Origin: Rostratula benghalensis
Lineage: Eukaryota; Chordata; Aves; Charadriiformes; Rostratulidae
Direction of reading: 5' to 3'
Assembly (NCBI GenBank): GCA_013399305.1
Contig: VXAI01000065.1
Span: forward strand, 3,952,092-4,016,091
Length of the DNA stretch: 64,000 nt
Part shown: one piece after another, positions 1 through 12,100 of the stretch
How the letters are laid out: the number at the start of each line of letters is the position of its first letter
Numbering within the stretch: position 1 is the first letter of the stretch
The notes under the pieces: model-generated
Seen by the model: the letters and a program-made list of their open reading frames with translations, nothing else
The model's database searches: none
Told to the model about the DNA's origin: nothing
Program-made: the position numbers and the translations under genes

Positions 1-44
1 GAAGGAAGGAAGGAAGGAAGGAAGGAAGGAAGGAAGGAAGGAAG
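1..44. repeat. (GAAG)n microsatellite
   Basis: Eleven perfect copies of a GAAG tetranucleotide fill the left edge of the window and probably continue outside it. The strand is purine-only, so it is a polypurine/polypyrimidine tract that could be length-polymorphic. Confidence 0.97.
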
Positions 45-3000
45 TCAGCAACACAAAAAAAAGAAGTTGTCAGCTTTTCCAGGTTATTGGAGACACAAAT
101 ATGGGAGAGCTGAACATGTTTGGGTAGCAAAGGTTGGCTGATGATAACATACCACTAATATGGTGGGAGAGCAAAGAGAGGGGGAAAGCCACAAGCACTA
201 AAAGCCACACTTTCCTAAAATGTTCTGAACTTTGTAAGCATTTTGTACTTCAACATTTACTTTGTATTTATTTTTTATGTACTTTCATATAGATTGGCAT
301 ATACCATAGTACAGAATGTACCATGGTATCCATGAACAGGAAATGAAAAAGCCCCATAGAATCCTGAAACACTCAAGGACTCAAAAGAGTAAAATAACAA
401 AAAAGTAAGCTATGACTTCAGAGTAGAGGGAAAATGAAACTGAGAAGTTTGTCTGCAATACACAGTTAGCGAGACATGCATTTCTTTTGCTTTGCTGCTA
501 TATTTTTGTATTATCTTTAGTGCATAATTTGGATTCAAAACCAATTTGGTGGGGACAGTGGAATTTTTTTTTCAGGAATACTAGCTATTGCTCCTATGTT
601 AAGACCATCTTATGGGATTTTGCCAACAAGTTTCAAAAACTTAAAAAGGAATTGCTTCTAGGATGAGCACTGTGAATTTTGTTTTGAAATCACCTAGAAG
701 AACCTAACTTAGCCTTAAAGAGAAGAGCAGATTTTATAAAGAGAGTCTAACAACAGCTAGAGTTATAATCAGTGGAAAATATTTTGGAAGGGATATTAAA
801 AGTCATACTTTAGGGCTCAATCTAATATTTATTATGGGCCAAAATGAGACCTAATACAGTGGCAGGGAAGGAACAGGGCAGCTTAGTCCACATCTGCTTG
901 CTGTTATTTTCCATCTTTGAACCGTCTCATCAATGTGAGAGAGAGGAGTCTGGAATAGATGGATCTGAAGTCTGATCTGTTCAGACAATGCCTGTGTTTT
1001 ATTAGGTTTATTTTGTTTAGCAGCAGCACTGTTTCTGGCATTGTACCATTCCCCAAAACAGAGCCCTCACTAAGCTGAATCATCATGAGATTGAACTGAC
1101 GCTGACGGGAAAGTGCAGCACTCTGCAGAGCTCATCGTTTCTCACCAAACGCTGCCATGAAAGCTTCTGCCCTCAGCTGACCCAGTGCTCAGATTTCACA
1201 TGGCATCCTTACAGCTTCTCTGAGTGAGAAGCCCCTTTCCCAAGATTCATCTTGAGAACATACCATCCCTTCTTTCTAGATTTCGTGGTTCACCCCTGGC
1301 AACAGAGATACTAGGCAATTTGTTGCTGCATTTCCCTATAAGTAGGACGGAAATTCCCCCAAGGTTTTTGGTGATGGTAAGGTTTCTGCTCTGCAGTATG
1401 GACATCCAGAGACCTTCACTGCAGCTCTCACCTTTCTGCCCCAGCTCAAGTTCAGCACTCAGAGTACCATGGAAACAGCCCAACTGACCCGTGGGCTCCT
1501 CAGCCTGCACCACCCCCTGTATCTGCACTGCATTTGAAGCCACAACTCATGTTCAGCCTCATATACCCTTCCATGCCTGTCACTAAGCTCTCAAAATCAG
1601 CCCATTGCATTCCTCAGGTCTGGAAGATATGGCTGAGGAGGAGAGTTCAAACTGTGGAGCATCTTCATTGTACCCAAGCAATATGTGGCCATGTGTGGCC
1701 TTCGGCACCATGCCACTTGCAGGCAGGCAGTTTGGCCTTGGCCACCGGAGGGCCAGGGCCATACAGTCTTTGCGTGGAAGGCAGAAGTCAAGGGCAGGTG
1801 TCAAGGTCTCTGCATGCCTACGGACGTTGTCTTGGAGCTAAGCTGTTGGGCTTCATGCTGATGTGTGGTGAAAGGGTCAGCTTTTCCCGGGTGAAGGGGA
1901 CAGACATGCCTTTGTTCACAAGCTCAAGCTAGAGATGGTGGTAGTTCTCCTTCTGCCTCGCCTTAGCCTCCACTCTTTAAGGTCCAGCTTCAGGCTAATT
2001 TTGGCTTGGTTCTCTGCACTTTAAAGAAAAGCAAGAGTGACAGAGAAGCTTCCTTTAAGTCATGTTGTGAAAAAGGCAGATGAAGATAGTGTTTGCAAAG
2101 CTTATGCATAGTTTATCTTCAAACAGATGATGTAGAGTGTCTGTTGTTGTCCAGCTGCCCAGATAGACTCCTCCATCCTCTCTTCACTTTCTCATAGAGT
2201 GATTTCATTAAACCATGAACCCAGAAGTCTTAAAAAGCACCACAGGTGTAATCCTTTGTTGGAAATATGGTGCTTTCTTCCAGTTTCATGCAGTGAATTT
2301 TAATGCTGTTACTGGAAGGAACAGCCAATTTCTTACTCATGAAAGAGAATGTTTGCTCAATTGCAATTTTCACATGCTTCTCAGCAAGCCATCTGACTGA
2401 CCTGCTACTGTTATTTAGGCCAACATCAGCTTCTTTTGTTCAAATGAAGAGCAGGAACTGATATGTAATCAAACTTAAACTAGACAACATATAGAAACTA
2501 CTTTTTTTAATTATTATTAAAGATCATTATTTTCTCATTTCACACTTTATTTAGAAGTAGTATCTTTCTTTACAGGCCAGATTTTACTCAGTCAAAAATG
2601 GGAATTTATCTTTTAATTTGTTTAAACTGGGAAATAGAAGTCCCTAAATTGTCACAAGTGTTATTCAAACAATTGGTAGTGTTTCCAAACTTCTCATTTA
2701 GCAACTGAGTGATCAGTATTTCTGCTCATGAACAAATTTATTTCACCCTGATCTACTTTTTTCTTTTTTTTTTTTTTAAATAATTTTCATTATTCCAGTA
2801 TCATTAAATCCACTAAGGGGTCAAGTGAGAACAGATTTTTTTTTTTTATCTGCAGGTGGCTTTATTTATTTCAATTCGAGGAATTGAAGCACAATTTCTT
2901 ATTGAACACTTTTATTTATCAGATATTATAAAACTGAAAACTACTACCACTAATGAGATCCAATGTTGCTACCATTGGTAGAGCTTTTCAGACCTGACTG

Positions 3001-3316
3001 ATACAAAAAACTATTTTGAAACAGTGTTTGTTGCCCATGTCAATAGCCACTATGAGCCCAGTTGCACGGCCAAAATCTCCATTATATCTTCTATATATCT
3101 AATAGTCTCTCCAAAGCATGCTCCTCCAGAATTTCTGGGCACCCTCTATGCAAGGGTATTTTTGGAATGACACATCTTTGGCAATTGTCATTACATTGTC
3201 TCCAAAAGATGCTGCCAAGTAGGAATGTCTATGCAGGGATCTCATGGCAAGGCTCCAGCTTCAGTGAGAACACAGCACATTGTAGGATTAGTGCTCAGTG
3301 TTTAGGTCAGAAAAAC
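45..3316. other. Intergenic sequence, no gene recognised
   Basis: Mostly AT-rich unique sequence with short T-runs near 2760-2778 and 2838-2847. A richer G+C patch at about 1390-1960 carries several overlapping open frames on both strands, the longest 132 codons at 1534-1932 on the plus strand. None shows a domain, a start context or exon borders that I recognise, and opposed overlapping frames are expected in G+C-rich DNA. I see no RNA gene and no CR1 or LTR hallmark here. Confidence 0.7.
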
Positions 3317-3862
3317 TGTGCTCGTTTTGGCTGGGATAGAGTCAGTTTGCTTCATAGTAGCTAATATGGGAGTATGTTTTGGATTTGTGGTGAAACAGTT
3401 ATGATAATATGGGGATGTTTTCATTATTGCTGAGCAGGACATAGAGGGAGTAAATGCCTTTTCTGCTTCTCGCACAACCCTCCCAGAAAGCAAATTTCAG
3501 CTGACCAGGAGAGTATCCCTCACCATATGATATCATGTTCAGCAATAAGAGGTGGGGGAAGAAGAAAGAAGGACAGGCTTTTGAAGTTATGCTTCTTTGT
3601 TTTCCCACATAACCATTATAGGTGATTGAGCCCTGTTTTCCTGGAGATGGCTGAACACCAGGCTGTCAATGGGTAGTGAATAAGTTCCTTGTTTCACTTC
3701 GCTTACATGAGAGAATTTTGCTTTACCTATCAAATTGTCTTTATCTCAGCCCATAATTTTTCTCACTTTTACCCTAATTCACTCCCGTATCCCATCGGGG
3801 GAGAGTGAGGAAGTGGCTGTGTGGTACTTAGTGGTACTTAGTTGTCAGCTAGGATTAAACCA
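3317..3862 (+). mobile_element. Solo LTR of an avian endogenous retrovirus (ERV)
   Basis: The block resembles a long terminal repeat found in many bird genomes. It opens with TG and a TTTTGGCTGGGATAGAG segment. The middle has a CCATATGATATCATG promoter-like stretch, where related copies usually carry a CRE-like site and then a TATA box; here a CAATAAGAGG-type sequence follows and no TATA box remains. Near the 3' end are a TGTCTTTATCTCAGCCCA segment and an ATCCCATCGGGGGAGAGTGAG segment, and it closes with GATTAAACCA. Length is about 545 bp. No gag, pol or env sequence and no second LTR flank it, so it is a solo LTR left by LTR-LTR recombination. A short internal tandem duplication (GTGGTACTTA twice) lies at about 3820-3840. 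I could not find a clear target-site duplication, so the edges may be off by several bases. The family name is not assigned. Confidence 0.82.
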
Positions 3863-4374
3863 ACTCCCCCCCCGCCCCCAAATAAGCAAGCAAAATACTG
3901 TGCACTGATTCAGTGCAGCAAGAGAGGGCAGAGAAGCATTTTCTTGCACTGCACTTGAGGTGGTCCCTGTCTGTCATTGTGTAAGGCTCTGAAAAGGTTG
4001 CTGATATGCTGACACATGAAGCTGTCACACAGGGCACATGGAAGTATCCTTATAAGTCATCCCCATTTTCTTCGATTAAAGTAATGAAGAATGTTTGTAA
4101 ACCTATAAATCATGATGAAATGACCTTTGCTGCCCATAGTACTCATTAGAAGTATGTTGTGTGACTTACATAAACAATGTCATCTACCACCCAGTATTTT
4201 TGGAAATGAGTTGGAGTAAAGTTTCATATTGGAAGCATCAAAACTAAGGTGTTAATTCAAGGGTTATTTCAAGATATTGCTTGCTGTGTGCCATACCACA
4301 GTCTCTATTTCTAGACATTATACATATCTGTAATAAAACAAAGTGACTAGGGATAAAAAGTTGATTAGGGGCCT
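3863..4374. other. Intergenic spacer between LTR and CR1
   Basis: It begins with a C-rich run (about 3865-3880) directly after the LTR and continues as unremarkable AT-rich DNA. A 60-codon minus-strand frame at 3855-4037 has no recognisable content. I see no gene. Confidence 0.65.
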
Positions 4375-7160
4375 AGAAAATCTATCTTACAATAAAGGCT
4401 GAAGGCTATGATCTTATTGGCATCCCAGAAACGTGGTGGGATGGGGCTTATGACTGGAGTGTTGGAATGGAGGGTTACAGACTCTTCAGGGAGGACAGGC
4501 CGGACAGACGAGGTGGGGGTGTTGCCCTCTATGTCAATGACTGGCTGCAGTGTGTGGAGCTCCACCTGGGCATGGATGAAGACCCAACAGAGAGCTTATG
4601 GGTCAGGAATAAAGGGAGCACAAGGGCAGGTGATGTTACAGTAGGGTTCTGCTACAGGCCAACGTATTAGAGTGACGGGGAGGATGAGGCCCTCTGTAGA
4701 CAGATAGGAGCAGCATTGAGCTTACAGTCTCTGGTCCTCATGGGTGACTTCACCCACCCCGGTATCTGTTGGAAGGACAACACAGCAGGGCATAAGAAAT
4801 CCAGAAATTTCTTGGAATATGTTGATGCTAACTTTCTTCTTCAAATGATTGAGAAGCCAACAAGGAAAGGAGCTGTGCTGGACCTTGTTGGTGAGAAATG
4901 TGAAACTCAAGGATAGTCTAGGCTGCAGCAGTAGTGAAATGGTAGAATTGAAGATTCTTAGCGCAGCGAGGAGGGTGTGCAGCAAGCTCACTACCCCGGA
5001 CTTCAGTAGAGTGGACTTTAGACTCCTGAGAGACCTCATTGGCAGGGTAGTGTGGGAAAAAGAACTGGAGGGGAGAGGGGCCCAAGAAAGCTGGTTAATA
5101 TTCAAGGATCATCTCCTCCAAGCTTAGGAGAAGTGCATCCAAAAAGAAAAAGAAGTCAAGCAAAATAGCCAGAAGGCCTGCGTGGCTGACAAAGGAATTG
5201 CTGGACGGGCTCAAGATTAAAAAGGAGGCCTACAGAGGGTGGAAGCAAGGACGGGTAGACTTGGTGTAATATAGAGAAGCTGTCCAAGTGACCAGGAAGC
5301 AGATCAGGCAAGCAAAAGTCCAGACAGAACTGAATCTAGCCAAGGACATCAAAGACAATAAGAAAAACTTCTATAGATGTGTCAGGGATAAAGACAAGAC
5401 TAGGGAAGATGTGGGCCTCTCCAGAAAGAAATGGGAGACCTGGCCACCCAGGGTATGGACAAGGCTGCGCTACTGAACAACTTTTTTGCCTCAGTCTTCA
5501 CCAGCAAGAGCTCAAACTTCACTGCCCAAGTCATGGATGGTAAAAACAGGGGCTCTGGAAAAGAGGAACTGCCCACAGTAGGAGAAGATCAGGTTCAAGA
5601 CCACCTAAGGAACTTGAAGGTGCATAAGGCCATGGGACCTGATAAAGTCCATCCACAAGCCCTGACGGAGACGGTGGATGAAGTTACTAAGCTGCTTTCC
5701 ATCATATTTGAGAAATCATGGCAATCTGGCGAGGTTCCCACTGACTGGGAAAAGAGGAATGTTACCCCGCTATTCAAAAAAGGAAAAAAAGAAAACCCAG
5801 AGAACTATAGGCCAGTCAGTCTTACCTCCATGCCTGGCAAGATTATGGAGCAGATCCTACTGGAAACTCTGCTATGGCACATGGAAAACAGGGAGGTGAT
5901 TGGAGACAGCCCATGTGGCTTCACTAAGGGCAAATTGTGCCTGACAAATTTGGTGGCCTTTTACAGTACTGCCATAGACTTGGTGGACAAGGGCAGAGCA
6001 ACAGATGTCATCTACTTGGACTCATGCAAAGCGTTTGACACTGTCCCGCATGACATCCTGGTCTCAAAATTGGAAAGTCATAGATTTGATGGATAGACCA
6101 CTCGCTGGATAAGGAACTGGCTGAATGGCTGCACTCAAGGGATTGTGGTCAATGGCTCAATGTCCAAGTGGTGGCCAATAACGAGTGGCGTTCCTCAGAG
6201 GTTGGTACTGGGACCAGTGCTTTTTAATATCTTTGTTGGAGGCAGGGACAGTGGGATAGAGTGCACCCTCAGCAAGCTTGCTGATGACACCAAGCTCACT
6301 GGTGCGGTGGACATTCTGGAGGGAAGGAATGTCATCCAGCGGGACCTGGACAGGCTTGAGAAGTGCGATAGTGTAAATCACATGAAGTTCATCCAAGCCA
6401 AGCACAGGGTCCTACAGCTGGGACATGGCAATCCCAAGCACAAATACTGGTTGGGTGGAGAATGGCTGGAGAGCAGCCCTGAGGAGGACTTGGGAGTGAT
6501 GGTGGATGAGAAGCTCAACATGAGCTGCCAGTGTGCACTGGCAGCCCCGAAAGCTAACTGCATCCTGGGCTGTACCAAAAAAAATGTGGCCAAAAGGCCG
6601 CAGGAGGTGATTCTACCCCTCTGCTGGAGTGAGACCCCACCTGGAGTACTGTGTCCAGCTCTGGAGTCCTCAGCGTAGAAAGGACATGGAACTGTTGGAA
6701 TGAGTCCAGTAGAGGGCCACAAAGATTATCAGAGGGATGGAACGCCTCTCCTATAAAGACTGGGTGAGGGAGCTGGGCTTGTTCAGCCTGGAGAAGAGAA
6801 GGCTTCGGGGAGACCTTATAGCAGCCTTCCAATATCTGAAGGAAACCTACAGGAGAGCTTGAGAGGAACTCTTTGTCAGGAAGTGTAGTGACAGGACAAG
6901 GAGTAATGGCTTTAAATAAGAAGACAGGAGATTTAGATTAGACACCAGAATGAAATTTGTTACTGTAAGGGTGGTGAGGCACTGGAACAAGCTGCCCAGG
7001 GAAGTTGTGGAGGCTCCATCCCTGGAAGTGTTTAAGGCCAGGCTGAATGGGGCTTTGAGCAACCTGGTCTAGTGGGAGGTGTCTCTGCCCATGGCAAGGG
7101 GGTTGGAACTTGATGATCTTTAAGGTCCTTTCCAACTCTAACCATTCTATGATTCTATGA
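4375..7160 (+). mobile_element. CR1 LINE, 5'-truncated, endonuclease and reverse transcriptase remnants
   Basis: This is the longest CR1 copy in the window, about 2.8 kb. It begins inside the apurinic endonuclease domain of ORF2 (GIPETWWD at about 4418-4441; RRGGGVALYV near 4504-4533) and runs through reverse transcriptase ([18 protein letters not shown] near 5801; [14 protein letters not shown] near 6013; the catalytic box as LADDTKL at 6277-6297) into the 3' UTR. The tail is two ATTCTATG units ending near 7160. ORF2 is dead: there is a TAG at 4668-4670, a frame change near 4870-4910 and others before 5431, a TAG at 6094-6096 where a Trp is usual, and another stop at 6676-6678. The catalytic Asp pair survives. 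Full CR1 elements are about 4.5 kb with an ORF1, so ORF1 and the start of ORF2 are missing, as is usual after incomplete target-primed reverse transcription. Confidence 0.95.
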
Positions 7161-7546
7161 GTTAGTTCTTTTTAGCCTGGAGAAAAGATTGAGCAGGCAT
7201 CTGACCAACATCTATAAATACATAAACAGTGGGTGCCAAGAGAATGAGGCCAGTCTTTTTTCAGTGGTTCCCAGTGAGAGGACAAAAGGAAATGGGCACG
7301 GACTTGAACATAAGAAGTTCCATCTTCCATGAGGAGGAACTTCTGCACTTTGAGAGTGACAGTGCACTGGAACTGGCTGCCCAGAATGGTGGTGGAGTCT
7401 CTGTCTCTGGAGGCATTTGAAACCCTCCTGGACATGTTCCTGTGCAACTTGCTCTAGGTGGACCTGCTTTGGTGGAGCTGGGGCAGGTTGTACTAGATGA
7501 TCTCCAGAGGTCCCTTCCAATCCTATAGCATTCTGTGATTCTGTGA
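7161..7546 (+). mobile_element. CR1 LINE 3' end, directly after the previous CR1
   Basis: A second CR1 tail starts with TTTAGCCTGGAGAAAAGATT, continues through the GGCTGCCCAGAATGGTGGTG region and the GGTCCCTTCCAATCC motif, and ends in two ATTCTGTG units at about 7530-7546. It is only about 390 bp, all from the 3' UTR and extreme C-terminal part. Its tail octamer differs from that of the upstream copy (ATTCTATG), so it is a separate insertion of a different subfamily and not a tandem duplication. There is no spacer between the two copies. Confidence 0.92.
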
Positions 7547-9151
7547 CTAATGCATAACAATATTCATTCAGTCTCTCTGTTATGAACAGTTACTTACAAG
7601 ACAACAGTTTTTCCATTGTTATGTGAAGTTGTTTCAATAAGTTACATGTACTTACACAGAGTTTTGAACTGCAGCCTTTTCGCAAGTTTCACATATTTAA
7701 AGATCTTTCTTGAGATTGGACTTGTGGGCCACATAATGCACATTCCAATCTGAACAAAACAGAAGTTGTTATGACACAGTGTATTTACATGAAGCATGCT
7801 ACATGGCTGAATATTGCAGAATGAGCTGTGTTGGTCACGAGTTCAGTCACTTGCCTCATGCACCAAGCCAGGAGGGGTAATCCTGCAGCAGCACATGCTC
7901 TGCCAAGATGGGTTCATGTGGAAGACTGAAGGGAATACCTGAGCTTGTTTGCAGTTTCTTGACCTCGTTCAACAGCAGACATGCCCCGTTGTTCAACTGA
8001 CTTGCTCATTGACTCCTGCTATCTCAAGCCCATGCTGAACAGTGTAGATTGGGATATACCATTACGTTAGCATGAGCTTTGCAGCAAAGATGAAGTGATG
8101 TTCATGGTTGCTTCTGTCCCTTTTGCTTTCTCCTGCCCTCTTAGTGAGATATTTGCATGTAACTCCAATCTCAGTATTGTGAGCTAAATCATGGAGGGGA
8201 TGGCTTGAAACAAAACCTTAACCAAAAGATTTCTTAATTTCAATGCTAGGGCAGGTGCCCCATTTCACTGGTAGACCTGAGGGGGCAATCACTAGTGGGA
8301 AGGTGGAAGTCTTTATGTTAATATCACCCTTCTCTACCATCAAACTACAGTCTCAGTACTTTCAATCCTAAGCGCAGGTCCCTGGTCATGCAGTGGGCAT
8401 GGTTTTGTTAGTAAATCTTTTTTGAGCTGCTCGGTTGCTAGCAAAATACAGCCAGTCTCCAGCTTCTCATTGCAAGTGACTGCATTTGATAGTAATATTG
8501 TGCTTTACATTTAAGCTTTTTAAAAATTGCGCTCCTGCACTGGGAACCATGCTGGTACCCTGTAATGTGGAGGGCACCATTTTCTGGGCAGGTCCTGACC
8601 ATGTCTATAATGACTGGAGAGTTTTACTGCTTGCAGATGTCTGGGCAGAAAACCAAATAAAAAAGGTCAAAGCTGGAAGACATTTCACCTTGGAATCAAT
8701 TTAGCTGATTTATAAAGATCTGCCAAATGTGTACCTGACCTATATATGTGCTTTGAAAGACCACTGTTTCTAGCAAGCATCTGATGATGATGAAATAGTG
8801 AAAGACTGTGAAGAACATTTATTTAGTCTCCTTTAGCTTTTACTCCTCTATAGCAAGGCTAATGCAGAGGTAGCTCATGGCAATAGCTGATGGATTATCT
8901 GACAAATTGCTCAAGAGATTTGGAAGGGGTCTATTAGTCCAATGCCAGTGTACACTATAACTAGACAAACGTTCCCATATGCCTCTTCACTTCTAGAGGC
9001 AAATGAGTTTGTTATGGAGCTGAGCCGAGAAGTATCTTGAGCAGTGCCAAATATTTTCCAGAGTAAGAAACTGCTGAAAAGAGAGATCCTTTCTACTGCT
9101 GAATATCTGAGGCCAAAAGGGTACATGGGTAAGTTTTAACTACAGTAAAAG

Positions 9152-9175
9152 AAAAAAAAAAAAAAAAAAAAAAAA
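9152..9175. repeat. Poly(A) homopolymer tract
   Basis: Twenty-four consecutive A bases follow a single G. The sequence just upstream is not a recognisable SINE or LINE end and I see no target-site duplication, so I treat it as a simple homopolymer and not as a retrotransposed tail. Confidence 0.9.
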
Positions 9176-12100
9176 CCCAGCAGATAATGGAGGAGAGACA
9201 TTTGGGTAAGAGTCCCCTGATGGGTACATGATGCCATGTAGAACAGGAATACCTAATTCTTTAGGCAAAGGATGGTAAGAAACTACAAGAGAAGAAATAG
9301 ATTGCAACTCCTAATTGTCACCTCATTAGCCACCATCTGGGGAAAGAGGTGAGGAAGAAAGAGTTCCTGGGAAATTACAGTTTCTCCAGATTTCAGCTGG
9401 AACAAGGAGAACATAGATTATTCATTTGTTAGATTCCAAGGCATGTGAGCACTATTTATCTGAAACTACGAGGGGTTTACACAGTAAATTATTCATGGCA
9501 CTAACTGGCTTCTCAATTAGGTCTTCCAAGTTGGTCTACCTGCAAAAGTCAAGGATCCTTTCGCCTCCATCCCAAAGGCAGCCCACTTGTTTCACCACCA
9601 CCAGGGTTCCCAAATACTCCTCACAACCAACCTCAGCCTGCCCTCTCCTGAAGTTTGGATTGATGACTAAAGCCCACTGTACCATGCCTCTTGACGCCCA
9701 CGAACCTAGTATGCTGTCAAGACAGATGCTTGAAAATGCCACTCCTCTCTCGAGGCCATGAGGAAGCAGTGCTTCCTGTATCTTTCATCCCAGCAATCAC
9801 CCTTTTCTGGGTCTTCCTTTTTCCATCCAGCCATAACATTACAACCCCAGTGTGCCAGCTTCATGCATGCTTCTGAGATGCATGGTCACCTGGTGACCCA
9901 GCATGATGCCCAAGTTGCTGTTGTCTGTCACACTTTGCCTGCATAAGGCTTCTCAGTAAATTGCTCTGCCTTTTTATTAGACCTCAAGGATTAGAACTTA
10001 GATTAAAAATTTAATAGCTCATTTACTGTCTTAGAAAAGGAAATGCTTTGTACCATTTTTCATAGTCCGTCTGGTGGCACAAAGCTTGTTATTGTGAGGA
10101 TACCCAGCAAACCTTTGTACAGTCTGTAAATAAAGAAGTGAAGTTCCAGATGATTATGGGTGTATTGGCCCTGGTCTTCCCACCAAGTTAGTTATGGCTC
10201 TTTGCAGTGAATACTGGCATTTGTCCCCTTGATAACCAATAAGCAGTAATTCATGACAACAGAAAGATAATTACAAGTCAAAGTAATTATATGGTGTAGG
10301 TAAAATATATCTAAACCAAATAAAAGCACTGTCATCGATGCGAGAGCAGTAAGTGTAGTTCAGCCATCAATAATTTTCTGGCTGTATCCTTTAGGGATGA
10401 CTAGTTACAGGACAAGATAGCAGCTCTCTGTGTGAGGTAGTCACAGACCTGAGTCAGAATCAGTTAATGGGGACCAGATTTTTAAGAACAGAAGCGTGAC
10501 CTTGCAAGACTCCTGGAAACATCTAGGCACATACACAGGGAAATTGTATTTGGACAATAGGGAAACATGTGCTTCGACACCCTAGTCAAGCACATAATAG
10601 ATCATTAAGTCATATACCACTGTGCTATTCTGACCTTCTCAGACCTCTCCTGATGAAGGTCACTGTTACATGCAACATAATGAGTTTAGATATAACATAT
10701 CCAGTCTCACTTTCCTCATGTCCTGAATTTAGAGGTCAGAGGTAAAATACCTTGAAGCTGCATGAACTCATGGGGACAGGGCTGGTCTGATACTCAGAAA
10801 CTTCTTGGGGTACTGTTGATGCTCTTCCATCGACCTGGTAGGAGATCTTGAACAGAACATTTTCATAAGTCTAAGCCTATTCTTCTCTAGTGGTGGCTGG
10901 GGATGAAACACACTGCAAAGAACCAGAAAGGTACTATTTCCAACAACTTACTGTGCAGCAGGGTTTCTCAATGCTGCATTGCTTTGTCAGCTTAAAAGAA
11001 TATGGCAACTCTTTTGAATAGAAAAGGTTGACAGCTAAAAGTATCTGCAAGAAATAATGGTGCCAGGAAGTTGCTTTTCTTTGAAGAACAGACAGAAGCA
11101 ATAAAAATTTAGTACTAAAGTGGAACTTCCAGCAAACAGTCAAAGAGCATAGAAAGCATAGGGTTTCTTCCTACATAGGACATGAAGAGACAAAAAAAAA
11201 CCCAAAAAACCAAAGCAGCAGATGTAACAATAATGGGAACTTTTCCTTAAGGTGACAATTATTAGCACTTCTTACTGCCTAGGCAGAATGACAGCAGTCA
11301 ATTGAACATGAAGGAGACTTTGGTTGCTGAGACCACATTAGGAAGACACAAGCCTTGCTTTTACATAGTGCAAGTAGAGATATTGCCCCTGAAGAGTCCT
11401 TAAGTCTCTTATTCAGTCACTGTTTGCAAGGATGTGTAAACAATATCCTGAAGTGTTATGGTCAACCTGCAGGCTGGGTCTTTGGGTTTGGTTGGCTACA
11501 GAAACCTGGGCTGAACTTTTTTCCCTAACATTTTCTTTTTAATACAGGTACAATGAACACTTAAAAAAAAATCATAAACAGGTACGCTGGAAGGAAAGAT
11601 TTTTAAAGGCACAACAGGGGGTTTTCACATATATTGCCTTTATTCATATTACCTCACCTTACCTTCTGAAGAGCAACACAGATGCCATAGCCAATGCAAC
11701 CTGTCTTTCTTCCCCTGTCCCTCCTTCTGTCACCCTCTCCTTTCATTTGTCCTTTCAGTGCTGCCTCAAGGAGACGCAAGAAGAGCAGAATAAAAAGGAC
11801 CCTGAAACAGAGTCAACAGGTGGCCCTGAAGAGCAGTGGCGAAGAGGGAAAATTCCTCTGACTCACAGTAAGGCAGTCTGAGCAAGGTTAAGAGTGAGGA
11901 AATGCAGCAATCCAAGGAAGAAACAGCTGCAGCAAGGGGAAGAGCAAACATGCACTCAACAGTCTTCTGTTTCCTACCAGACGGGACAGCTGAGCAGATA
12001 TTTACCCCTCCTTCCTTTGTCTCAGCCACTGCCTCTTTCATTTATTTCATACTGTTCCAGTCAGTGTTTAATCTTCTGCTTCAGTCTTTCTAAGATGTCT

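Noticed and set aside
353..380. CATAGAATCCTGAAACACTC as the start of a minus-strand CR1
   Set aside because: Only the first eight or nine bases fit the reversed tail; the following 3' UTR landmarks are absent.
1534..1932. 132-codon plus-strand open frame
   Set aside because: It is in a G+C-rich patch with competing frames on both strands and no recognisable family, so it is not called as a gene.
3317..3862. Search for retroviral gag, pol or env next to the LTR
   Set aside because: Neither flank shows such coding sequence, nor a second LTR; the neighbouring reverse transcriptase at 4375-7160 is of CR1 LINE type.
6378..6832. Antisense open frames of 82-114 codons across the CR1 copy
   Set aside because: They are reverse-strand shadows of CR1 ORF2, which is clearly the coding sense here.
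9150..9176. Poly(A) run as the tail of a retrotransposed gene or SINE
   Set aside because: The upstream 200 bases show no recognisable SINE, LINE or processed coding sequence, and no target duplication is visible.
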